Assembly: GCF_015706575.1 (NCBI RefSeq)
Contig: NW_024037070.1
Coordinates: forward strand, 9,393,598-9,457,597
Direction: 5' to 3'
Length of the DNA stretch: 64,000 nt
Source of the DNA: Patiria miniata
Taxonomy: Eukaryota; Echinodermata; Asteroidea; Valvatida; Asterinidae
Part shown: positions 58,601 through 64,000 of the stretch, piece by piece
Layout of the letters: each line of letters begins with the position of its first letter
How positions within the stretch are numbered: the first letter of the stretch is position 1
Position numbers and translations under genes: made by a program
The notes under the pieces: generated by a model
What the model was told of the DNA's origin: nothing
Databases searched by the model: none
The model's input: the letters and a program-made list of their open reading frames with translations, nothing else

Positions 58601-59319
58601 TGATTGGTCAATATGTTAAGTGATTGTTTATTTCTTTTTTTTGCTAAATTTGCAGCTTGGGTTCATCGGAAATGATTTTGAGCGCTGGAAGCTGGAAGAC
58701 TCAGATTCGGAAGAAGACATCTCATACAGATTTGGAATTAAGAAGAAACCTCGTAAGTATGGTCCTGATAACAGGAGTTTTAACTTCATTTTGAAGACTG
58801 TCCCCGAATATGTTTTATATTTCTTGAGACAACCCACCAAATTCCACCAAATGTTGAATCCAGCAAATCTACATGCTTCAAATTAAAACAAAAAAAAACC
58901 CTTTTGGTTGTGGTAGTTGTGATGGATCATAAGTCACCACACAATTGATCAGAAAAACTGCCCCTTTATTTTTTTTGGATGTAGCATTGTAGGGGTTAAT
59001 TAATGTGTAGATGCACATACACTTTCAAGGTGCCATTTGTTTGTCCCTTATCTGCCTCTATTTGTTTCCCTACTCAGTTTTGGTTCTCATCATTATTTGT
59101 TTTTGTCCATTCTTTTCTTTCCAACGTTCTTTAGCTCTACCCAACAGACCCAAGAATCGATCTAGCCAGAACACTGTCCCTGTTGCCTCGGTGCCAGAGC
59201 TAGACACCTCAGAGAGCTCAGAAGCCTACTCTGAGGAGGTCAATAGCTCCGATGAAGACGCTGAGTTTGGTTATGCCAGTGACAACTCCAACTCAGCTGA
59301 GCCACCGCATTCTTCATAG
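25677..59319 (+). CDS. TDRD12: TDRD12-like Tudor/DEAD-helicase/CCCH/ARM/CS protein (2090 aa, 47 coding exons)
   Basis: TDRD12 and the fly Yb proteins act in germline nuage in PIWI-interacting RNA biogenesis. I traced 47 exons from ATG 25677 to TAG 59317-59319. Summed exon length is 6273 bases, and every junction has AG and GT (one GC) with matching phase. Domain order: Tudor 1 (residues ~60-150), basic/serine-rich linker (~220-545), helicase core (~580-1005), CCCH finger (1017-1036), Tudor 2 (~1062-1270), Tudor 3 (~1300-1480), armadillo-like repeats (~1573-1798), linker, CS/p23 domain (~1905-1995), acidic serine-rich tail. Residues 1-1295 follow mammalian TDRD12 closely. The rest is much longer than mammalian TDRD12 (about 1180 residues). 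Exon lists are in the block entries below. Two antisense genes lie in introns 29 and 42. A split into two genes is possible but is not favoured, because phase 2 continues across intron 29. Confidence 0.88.
25935..26037 (-). repeat. Short tandem ~40-bp repeat in TDRD12 intron 1
   Basis: The unit, roughly GGCAGGGCGGTTTCAGGTGC followed by TACAGTGAGTAATA, occurs about two and a half times. The same unit is found as a single inverted copy at about 1543-1612 in TMEM231 (CACTGTACTGCCCTAAACCG) and weakly at 13965-14020 in SLC66A2. It is therefore a dispersed repeat with local tandem expansion. Confidence 0.6.
27226..27500 (+). repeat. Dispersed repeat, copy 1 (TDRD12 intron 3)
   Basis: It contains GGGCTCTGTGCGCAAACAAG, GGAGGGCGCTG, CGGGACACACTGCAT and GGCATCATCGGCAATACGTT. 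The same ordered blocks occur at about 37545-37690 on the plus strand (GGGCTCCGTGCGCGAACAAG) and at 57060-57245 on the minus strand. This is one family with three copies, all in introns of the same gene. The element class is not recognised. Confidence 0.6.
30231..32028 (+). other. TDRD12: TDRD12 exons 9-11: low-complexity linker
   Basis: Exons: 30231-30457, 30614-31266 and 31915-32028. They encode about 331 residues rich in Ser, Pro, Thr, Arg and Gln, with no domain I can name. Short patches include RRPTNRTNGSGSPLS and DPDYYYSSSDEPSQY. Mammalian TDRD12 also has a poorly conserved linker between its first Tudor and its helicase. The exon 9 acceptor (GGATCAACAG at 30221-30230) is set by frame and is less certain than the others. 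Confidence 0.75.
33470..33721 (+). repeat. TDRD12: Tandem duplication covering part of TDRD12 exon 14
   Basis: A segment of about 122 bases is present twice with a 131-base period and one obvious mismatch in the exon part (CCTACTCAG versus CCTACCCAG). Each copy contains the last bases of the intron, an intact TTTTCCTGTAG acceptor and the first ~85 bases of the exon. The first exon-like copy starts at 33507 and the second, used copy at 33638. The first copy has no good donor, and reading through it reaches a stop in the second copy, so only the second can give the full protein. Confidence 0.85.
33950..34080 (-). repeat. tRNA-derived SINE, minus strand, TDRD12 intron 14
   Basis: On the minus strand a B-box-like GGTGGGTTCCAGTCCCACC follows a degenerate A-box region. 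A body follows that contains CACTGAGTATACAC and AATGTTTATATAA. The body matches the SINE at 16295-16430. The copy is old and diverged in its tRNA-like head. Confidence 0.55.
35606..35749. mobile_element. MITE with AAGCCCGGTTCATACT termini in TDRD12 intron 17
   Basis: The left end AGCCCGGTTCATACTCGGCG is matched in inverted form by the right end, ending AGTATGAACCGGGCT. The element is flanked by TAA-like bases on both sides, consistent with a 3-bp TWA duplication as in PIF/Harbinger elements. Left-half sequence (GCGCGAAAGCGAA, GACATCATTGCAAGTATTCG) recurs reversed at 19085-19160, showing a dispersed family. There is no coding capacity. Confidence 0.65.
37480..37700 (+). repeat. Dispersed repeat, copy 2 (TDRD12 intron 20)
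   Basis: It shares ATGGGCTCCGTGCGCGAACA, AGAGAGGGC, and GAAGCCATGGTGTCTTTGCG with copy 1, where the last block reads AAACCATAGCGTCTTTGTG. The downstream end runs to within about 10 bases of the exon 21 acceptor at 37708. Confidence 0.55.
38126..38805 (+). other. TDRD12: TDRD12 exons 22-23: CCCH zinc finger
   Basis: Exons: 38126-38190 and 38703-38805. Together they encode a finger with exact C-x8-C-x5-C-x3-H spacing: Cys1017, Cys1026, Cys1032 and His1036, within CRQLKAFGECRNKSSCLGRH. It is split by a phase-2 intron after the second Cys. CCCH fingers bind RNA or protein, and TDRD12 and fly SoYb carry one near this position. Confidence 0.88.
39081..42116 (+). other. TDRD12: TDRD12 exons 24-29: Tudor domain 2
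   Basis: Exons: 39081-39359, 39540-39629, 40048-40110, 40702-40763, 41249-41378 and 42037-42116. Typical extended-Tudor features are ILITHIVDATNFYARILEYR, VQFVDQGRIERVTVSKLMRL, AVEIYVCRVKP and DNTLWLDPVV. The segment NMYNVRQELLDAGLAVDNPE followed by HITKLRR aligns with the region near the C-terminus of mammalian TDRD12. Everything downstream is therefore outside the well-conserved part of the family. Confidence 0.87.
40953..41085 (+). repeat. tRNA-derived SINE, plus strand, TDRD12 intron 27
   Basis: The tRNA-like head has A-box-like GCTCAGTGGTCGAGTGGCAA and B box TGGGTTCGAGTCCCACCCGA. A body with GCTAAGTATAGAGTGTTTTA follows, comparable to the other two copies. The head is the best preserved of the three, but it lacks a convincing anticodon stem, so it is not called as a tRNA gene. 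Confidence 0.6.
42375..42561. mobile_element. Pogo/Tigger-like MITE in TDRD12 intron 29
   Basis: It starts CAGTCGAGTCTCATTATAAC and ends with the near inverse, AATGAGAGTCGACTG, flanked by TA on both sides (42373-42374, 42562-42563). CAGTCGA-type ends with TTATAAC and a TA target are typical of pogo-like members of the Tc1/mariner superfamily. The interior (about 187 bp total) contains repeated CAGAATTTTGTATTAA blocks in direct orientation and no transposase. Confidence 0.7.
43153..43707 (-). CDS. Secreted C-type lectin-domain protein, intronless, nested in TDRD12 intron 29
   Basis: A single uninterrupted frame of 184 residues. A hydrophobic signal segment (MALLIFHLLVSSSTASAQ, residues 13-30) follows a short N-terminal stretch, so the true start may be Met13 (43671) instead of Met1. 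The C-type lectin domain covers residues 44-173 with six cysteines (44, 56, 73, 150, 165, 173), the long-form pattern CPTGW, the WIGY core (112-115) and the WND motif (160-162). The first calcium/sugar motif reads QPS (141-143) where EPN or QPD is usual, so classical mannose or galactose selectivity cannot be assumed. It lies antisense in the intron at 42117-45253. A retrocopy origin is possible, but no poly(A) tract is obvious. Likely role: secreted sugar-binding or immune-type lectin. Confidence 0.85.
   Translation of the reverse strand: MYWSDMFFTNLKMALLIFHLLVSSSTASAQYCSADISSHTKTMCPTGWASYNNASCYLYVATTLSHSEAEAHCQSYSKPGAPVHLASIGSKEENTFIRDANPLPMVAFDSQWIGYVQDQQTGQFVWTDGSRGKYDNWFIRQPSQGPEEHCISMFSLSGTWNDDDCDKAFKFICKMHLRVSHLHI
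45254..48211 (+). other. TDRD12: TDRD12 exons 30-35: Tudor domain 3
   Basis: Exons: 45254-45379, 45744-45866, 46418-46544, 47078-47209, 47603-47758 and 48107-48211. The core is classical: VGEVCLARFHEDDRWNRVRI, then RYEVFYLDYGDREEV. The aromatic and acidic residues of methyl-arginine-binding Tudor domains (W-N-R, F-Y-L-D-Y-G-D) are present, and LPFQAIQCSL follows as in other extended Tudors. This Tudor looks more canonical than Tudors 1 and 2 and is the best candidate for binding methylated PIWI tails. Confidence 0.87.
48397..53416 (+). other. TDRD12: TDRD12 exons 36-42: armadillo-like repeat block
   Basis: Exons: 48397-48455, 49309-49437, 49964-50024, 50280-50344, 51828-51947, 52550-52675 and 53240-53416. 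They encode about 245 residues in repeating units of roughly 40 residues. Each has a helix-loop pattern marked by a glycine pair: CRSGGLKELCQLLLK, LEYGGIEALCGVLAAP, NEAGGLRTICKLLGTM and REEGGLLILCDLLWD. Each is followed by an Ala/Leu-rich helix such as QASAALAALVTDN. This is the armadillo-repeat pattern. Exon 36 has a tandem CAGCAG acceptor (48391-48396). Four to five repeats can be counted. Confidence 0.83.
50078..50156 (+). repeat. Single arm of the hairpin family, in TDRD12 intron 38
   Basis: This stretch (TATACCTCTGGTTCTTTTCA onward, ending TGGTGTTTCCGCAAATCTTT) matches the right arm of the palindrome at 60904-60980 with several substitutions. No matching left arm precedes it. It is either a half-deleted copy or an arm lost after hairpin resolution. 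Confidence 0.75.
53450..53780. repeat. C-rich minisatellite tract in TDRD12 intron 42
   Basis: About 330 bases are composed almost entirely of C-rich words (CCCAACCCC, CACCCAAACC). They end with a regular array of the unit CCCTGACCCTAAGCCCAACC near 53700-53780. It begins about 35 bases after the exon 42 donor. The other strand has many G-runs and could form quadruplexes. The proline-rich translation here is compositional and not a protein. Confidence 0.75.
54542..55573 (-). CDS. Class A (rhodopsin-like) GPCR, intronless, nested in TDRD12 intron 42
   Basis: A 343-residue seven-helix receptor in one exon. The N-terminus has an N-glycosylation site (NTT at 5-7). Landmarks are GN in helix 1 (35-36), LAVAD in helix 2 (60-64), Cys99 and Cys177 for the extracellular disulfide, ERY (125-127) in place of DRY at the end of helix 3, FWAPGY (258-263) in helix 6, and NSVINPIIY (301-309) in helix 7. 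The C-tail is cysteine-containing. The ligand is not recognisable; it looks most like the peptide/orphan receptors expanded in invertebrate deuterostomes. It is antisense to TDRD12 in intron 53417-57350. Upstream non-coding exons cannot be excluded. Confidence 0.92.
   Translation of the reverse strand: MSTQNTTDMITTVAPHELQWMCQILTVEGIFGVLGNLFVIFVILRVKFLHCMTNYLLVNLAVADMLSCLQCFVVYLFTPPNCALIVYIPTSAFGREIFCRLVDSRFWSWMCSFLASYSLCMVTWERYVAIVQPLKYPRMLAPTKVVTLIVVMWTVSFLFSLPFLFIKRASEDPNQACTKIDYPDMSFHVSRSVFGFLMAFLLPGALMVRAYYKIHVTLKQQVEALHRQHARAAACNLLIARQRLVYMLTIVLGALIVFWAPGYVIPIICLYSRDYSTLPYYCRTKGFQIVREFTNVLYFLNSVINPIIYELKYKRFQQGVKVAFCSCSGRQRGNRVGIEMATM
57060..57250 (-). repeat. Dispersed repeat, copy 3 (TDRD12 intron 42)
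   Basis: On the minus strand it reads TGTATGGGCTCCATTTGTGA, AGAGAGGGCGCTC, GGACGGGACACATCG, and AGCATCATCAGCAATGCGTT. These follow copy 1 in order. It ends about 100 bases before the exon 43 acceptor. Confidence 0.6.
57351..59319 (+). other. TDRD12: TDRD12 exons 43-47: linker, CS/p23-like domain, acidic tail
   Basis: Exons: 57351-57671, 57859-57972, 58364-58526, 58656-58752 and 59135-59319. Exon 43 encodes a Gln/Ser-rich linker. Exons 44-45 encode a beta-rich domain starting PKVLWSQRPNSVVLSVQL, with FAFSLDLYSRV, GSEVLITLYKE and WSRLTASKTK. This resembles CS domains, which are Hsp90-cochaperone-like folds. FERWKLEDSDSEEDI and a Ser/Glu/Asp-rich tail follow. CS domains occur in fly SoYb and, as I recall, at the C-terminus of mammalian TDRD12, which supports these exons belonging to the same gene. 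Confidence 0.82.
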
Positions 59320-59675
59320 CATGGTTGCAGACAGGCCAGATTTATTTGTGAATACCTTGACCAGAAAACTCAAGAGCAATCAGTTTAATTCACCTGTCAA
59401 CTTTGTAATTATTTTCCTGATCTTAACAGTAATAATTTAACATGTTTGATTCACAATACAGAACAACTCTTTGGTGGTAAAAGTCCTACTGGATTACCAG
59501 TGCCTGGTTGAAAATGGTTAAAGTTAGTTTGTGGACATTGCCAAACCGAATTAATTTTATATTAAGTAACAGTTGGATTTTGCAATCTTAATGATTTTTT
59601 TTATGTGAGCAATTTAATATGGGATTTTTTGGGTGTAAGTAAAAAGGGAATAAATGTGTGTTTGGGAAGTATTAT

Positions 59676-59757
59676 AACACTCTGTTTAAGACCGGTTGGA
59701 GTCTGGATGGGTAATTATCAGCACTGCAGACTCCAACCAGTCTTAAAGAGAGTGTTT
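59676..59757. repeat. Inverted repeat downstream of TDRD12
   Basis: The left arm AACACTCTGTTTAAGACCGG continues TTGGAGTCTG. It is matched by the right arm CAGACTCCAACCAGTCTTAA continuing AGAGAGTGTT, with about 20 bases between. AATAAA at 59649-59654 lies just upstream and could end the TDRD12 transcript. Related TTTAAGACC blocks recur at about 59910-59960. Confidence 0.65.
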
Positions 59758-60027
59758 ATTACCGACCAAGCATATATTTATTCCCATTCATAAAAACCTT
59801 TTTGGTAAAAAAAAAAATTAGTCCAAAAATTAAAACATTAAAGTCCAAAAATTAAAACATTAAAAGGCACCGGATTTCATGCGAGTCCATATTTCATGTG
59901 ACACTGGGAAAATGTTTAAGACCAGCCAGCCATGTCTTAAATCATCCGTTTAAGACCAGCCATGTGACGGGCTTTCGACCAATAGGAAAGGGTAAACTGT
60001 ATTAGGTATTCATGAATGTCATGAATG

Positions 60028-60108
60028 ATAAATAATAATAATTGTGCTTATATAGCGTTTTCTATCGTATCAACGATCTCAAAGCGCTTTACAATTATTA
60101 TTATGATG
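60028..60108 (+). repeat. AAT-rich dispersed repeat
   Basis: AATAATAATAATTGTGCTTA continues through TATAGCGTTTTCTATCG and CAAAGCGCTTTACAATTATT into more AAT/ATT repeats. This microsatellite-flanked core is a dispersed repeat I associate with marine animal genomes. It contains the palindromic AAAGCGCTTT. Confidence 0.5.
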
Positions 60109-60820
60109 ATTAATATAAACAGGGTAAGTTAAAAAAAAAGTCCCTTTTGGTAATTCCTTGTCTCCTACAAAAATGGGAAAGGTTACCGGTTTTTTTTCTT
60201 CAGCCAACATTCGATGTGGCTATTGATCACATTCAGTACAAGTTTCACTGATATTCAGCCATACATGAAAAGGATACAAGCCTTTCTTTGTGACTAACCC
60301 AAATCACTACCAAAACAATGTTTCCTAATGTGTTTAAGGGGATATTCAATGTACTTAATGGCCAGCACACTGCAAGACAGAACATTTCAAAGTAGCCATG
60401 GCAATGCCATAGTTTACTGCTGTTCAAGGGCCTGGGTGCTCAGAACGTTTATGAAACAGGTAGCGGACAAGACACGATAGGTCAATTTGGAGAACAATTT
60501 CTGGAGGTACCTTGCGCTTTACAGTAAAGCAGTTATGAATCCTCAATGCAACGGGTTTTTTTTTTGGTACTGTATGTAAATAATGAAGGATGACTGATTA
60601 ATACATGGAGGAAAATATCTGGTGGCACACTGTATTCTAAATCTTTTACCATTACATAATTTTGTTTTAAGCAAGCAAACAATTTTCCAGAAGAGAAGAG
60701 AATCGTTAAAAAGACTGTAAGCATTAAATGTGTCAGCTATGGACTTTTGCTAAGCACTTGCGTAGCAAAGTGCATCATAAGTAAGATTTGAGGCTTTGCA
60801 TGGTGGAGATACTAAATAAT

Positions 60821-60980
60821 GAAAGGTTTGCAGAAACACCATGTGCGAATAATTTCTCAACTAAGAGAATGGTTCTGAAAAGAAACAGAGGTATAAACTC
60901 TGGTTTATACCTCTGGTTCTTTTCAGAACCATTCTCTTAGTTGAGAAATTATTTGCACATGGTGTTTCCGCAAACCTTTC
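60821..60980. mobile_element. 160-bp near-perfect palindrome (hairpin MITE)
   Basis: The left arm 60821-60897 and right arm 60904-60980 are 77 bases each and match at 74 positions, separated by the 6-base spacer CTCTGG. The arm starts GAAAGGTTTGCAGAAACACC and ends near CAGAGGTATAAA. A diverged single arm of the same sequence lies at 50078-50156. It lies downstream of the TDRD12 stop codon and has no coding capacity. Confidence 0.85.
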
Positions 60981-63900
60981 AAGGTGCATCATCTAAAATG
61001 GGTCACTAGTCAAAGTACCATGGTATATAAATTGATGTCTGCTTGCCAGCTTGTGTTTAACGTTACGATGAAATTTGTCTGCGACAAAGATTCTGCAAGG
61101 ACAATAAGATGTTAGGCCGTCTAATTTTGTTGATTTGTATATTTCAGGTCAATCCAGTCAGCAAGCAATTGGCAGCAGTTTATTTATTTTCCTAAATTTG
61201 TTAAGCTGAGACAAGATTCACGATGTTGAGGATTGACGACAGAAATGAAAGAGATAGAAGATATGATTTGTTTTCTGTGTGGAAGTGCAACAGGCTTGAC
61301 ATTGAGATGAAGTAGTACAAGTTGTTTTTCTGTAATCGAATACTGAAATATGTGCAAGGCATTTTTCATCTGAACTATTTGATTCTTAAATGACATTGTC
61401 TTGGCCAGTTGAGGATCAGTTAACAGTCAGTCACATTAGATTTACTACATGTATTTGGAATGCTGCTTAATAGATAACACACAGACAACTTGGCTTGGAT
61501 GTGAAGCACTGAAATCATAGTGGTCAGCGAGGAATTTTCCTCACATCTCCAGACTTCTTGGTCCTTTGATGTCCGTGGAGAGTTCTGGTCTGTTTTGGCT
61601 CCCTGTCTCCTTCTGAACATCGACAGATGTTAGCAGGATGTCTACCTTGGTTAAGCTGTACCATGTGTTTGTTGATGAACACAATAACCCTCTTCTGTTC
61701 TGCGGTGTTTTCTGGAGTTCCATGGAACATCTACCATATAGAAATATCAGGCCATAGTTTGGTCAGTGTATCGACTTGCAATGACTTCAGGAAGAACGTG
61801 TTTTGATTAAGTTACCTGTGTTTTAAATTTGACAGATTGCGAACTCTTCATTGATTCTGTGGGCAATGGTTTGTGGCTGTTATCAGTCGGTTGGGCAATT
61901 TTTCTGGTAATTTCTGATAATGAACGAAACTCTAGCTTGCTTAAAGGGCATGCCTTCCCCTGCTCTAAGCACTGACTTCTTAGCATGTAACAGGTTTGTG
62001 GTGCCGCGGTTGGGACCTCATGCATCCTTCACTTACAAGATTGAGATCTATAGGGAGATCCATTGAACCTCCATCTGCCACCAAGTTCTATTTTAGGGCA
62101 TCTTTTTCTTAGCCCTGTTGGTTGTCTGCCAGGTGATTTGAAGCGTGAGGGACTTTGTCGGGGACCTTCAGTGATATTGTCAGTCCATCACAGACTGGGT
62201 TTGTGAAGCATTGTTGATATGATCTTCATGGGGCGAGCTATTTAACAGTAAGGCCACCTCTGAACTGCTCTTAGAATTCAGAGTTTCCTTGTAGCTGTTT
62301 GTCTGCTGTGTGCTGTGGTTTGGAACCTTGAGAATTAGATAGATTTGTCGGAAATCTTGAGTGATATTGTCAGACCATCACAGACTGGGTTGAAGCCATT
62401 GTTGGTGGGGTCGTTTTTGGGAAAAGTTGTCAAACATTGAAAGGCCAACTCATAGGACCTTTTTGAGTGGCTTTTTATCTGTCGGCTCCAGTGCAGTTCT
62501 GTCATTCTTGTATTTCAGTGATACTTTCAAGATTCTTTCCTGTTTTTTATTTTGAAAATACGTGTAATCTATGTTGATATGTGAAAATATTTATTTTTTA
62601 ATTTGAGAAAGAAAAGGTTCATATTTTCATTGATGGAAAATGGCATTTTTCCATTATTTTTTTGTAAATGATAAAGGAACTATCAAACAAGAATTTGATT
62701 TTGTGTTGAATGAAGAAATTCTCATTTTTATTATTCAAAATCAGTTATGCCAAAGATGTAGTGTGTGCCCAAAAGTGGACAGTGCCAGTACTGGCTCAGT
62801 TTTGTTTAAACAATTGTTTTCTTTGAAATACTTTGCGTTCTGAGAAGTTTTAAGCCTGTTTTTAGTAAGTTAATAACACAAGTACAGAGTACATGTAAGT
62901 CTGTGTTGATAACACTGATTTGACAACTTTAATTTTGCATATTTTCCCGTAGACAACACAATTTGTGATTTTGTCTACCGGTACCAGATATGATTTTAAT
63001 AGTACACATGATGAATACATTACAAAGTATACAAGATAATTATAAGAATGTCAGCATCTATACTTTTCATACCACCACATTACAAATGAACAATATCTTC
63101 CTTTACAATTTTAATAATTTGCTGCTTACACTTCAAGACTTGAGCAATGTCATATTGTTACATTGTATAAAAAAGAGGAAAATGCGAGAAGATTTGTCAA
63201 ACATGATGGGATTTACTGATGAAGAAACAATATCAACACGGTCTGTTTTTTTATCACGCATGGTTCAACCTCAACCTGTATAAGTAACATTACTTTTTTT
63301 AACTGCTATATTCTACACTTGTCTAACTAAACTTAAAAGGGCAACTTGCAGGTTGGAGTAGCAAGTAGTCTGGTGCCATTGATCATGATTGGGAATTGTA
63401 ACTTGGTTCACTGCCTTGGCTTCAGGGTATCAAACAAAGATGGCGGCAGTTTGCGACATCGGATCAAATTCATGATAGCTTGACAGTTAGCAGAGACGTT
63501 GTGAGAGTATTTCATGACATAGTGTGCATTTCTACTACTGCATGACTATTGACATTGTCAGCAAATGCTGGCTCTGAACATTCTATGCTTCTTGTTTCTA
63601 TGCCTATATTTCTGATGGATGCAGGATTGCAAAGTCCAACCACTATACTTCTACATGGGGCTTGGTGTCTCTTGGCTGACATGGTGCTGCCTATTGTGCG
63701 ATTGCAGATTTTGACAAGTTCTCATTATTAGAGATGGGCTTAAGTAACATGCATTCGTACTTTGTAGCACTATTTAATGTGTACATGTACTGCCAACTCT
63801 GTTTGACAAACTTTCATCAAACAGCTATTTTGTTTGCTTGCTGGCATTATCAGAAACAGAGTTCTTGGTCAAATGTTGGACTCAGTACCTATTCAAAACG

Positions 63901-64000
63901 GTAGAAAAAATGCTGACGAGTGTTTATTCAAGCATTGAAGCAAAAGCAAACTTGTCTGACAGTTGGTTGTGTGAGAAATATAAGCACATACTTAAAAATA

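Larger units (their letters stand above)
59320..64000. other. TDRD12 3' flank, no gene recognised
   Basis: After the TDRD12 stop there are about 4.7 kb without a convincing coding frame. It holds the inverted repeat near 59676, the AAT-rich repeat at 60028-60108 and the palindrome at 60821-60980. A roughly 80-base imperfect direct repeat is also present (about 62140-62220 and 62335-62410, sharing TCAGTGATATTGTCAGTCCA-like sequence). Short frames around 61420-62025 and 62640-63731 have no recognisable domains and skewed AT-rich composition. Confidence 0.5.

Noticed and set aside
61420-62025. Possible small genes on the minus strand near the right end.
   Set aside because: Several overlapping short frames with no domain, splice pattern or consistent composition.

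Overview
This 64 kb window is eukaryotic nuclear DNA from an animal, most likely a marine invertebrate deuterostome. The genes are intron-rich and AT-rich, with short well-conserved exons and standard GT-AG junctions. Their products resemble vertebrate orthologues closely enough to align exon by exon from memory. Many introns carry ACATGTA-type repeats, tRNA-derived SINEs and small inverted-repeat elements of the kind common in echinoderms, hemichordates and amphioxus. An echinoderm is my best guess, but this rests on general impression only. No prokaryotic, CRISPR or retroviral feature was seen.

Layout. (1) 139-3025, + strand: the 3' part of TMEM231, a ciliary transition-zone protein whose first exon lies outside the window. 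(2) 4703-7030, - strand: complete TIMM21, a mitochondrial import factor, tail-to-tail with TMEM231. (3) 9934-14718, + strand: SLC66A2/PQLC1, a PQ-loop membrane protein with a symmetrical cassette exon. (4) 19713-21901, - strand: TMEM64, a VTT/TVP38-family membrane protein. (5) 25677-59319, + strand: one very large gene of 47 inferred coding exons whose phases all agree, giving a 2090-residue TDRD12-like piRNA-pathway protein. Two intronless genes sit antisense inside its introns: a secreted C-type lectin (43153-43707) and a class A GPCR (54542-55573). The last 4.7 kb (59320-64000) shows no convincing gene.

The most interesting object is the TDRD12-like protein. Its order is Tudor, low-complexity linker, DEAD-like helicase with an intact P-loop but a DDAD motif, CCCH zinc finger, Tudor, third Tudor, a block of armadillo-like repeats, then a CS (p23-like) domain and an acidic tail. 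The third Tudor and armadillo block are, as far as I recall, not part of mammalian TDRD12 (about 1180 residues).

The non-coding DNA is rich in non-autonomous mobile elements. These include a 204-bp element with a perfect 8-bp target duplication, a 1-kb element with identical 42-bp inverted ends built around palindromic arrays, a 0.65-kb element whose ends are inverted arrays of a 17-bp unit, a pogo-like element, several hairpin elements and a SINE family. Two of the larger ones fill the head-to-head region between TMEM64 and TDRD12. Exon coordinates were derived by hand from splice consensus, reading-frame continuity and remembered family sequences.
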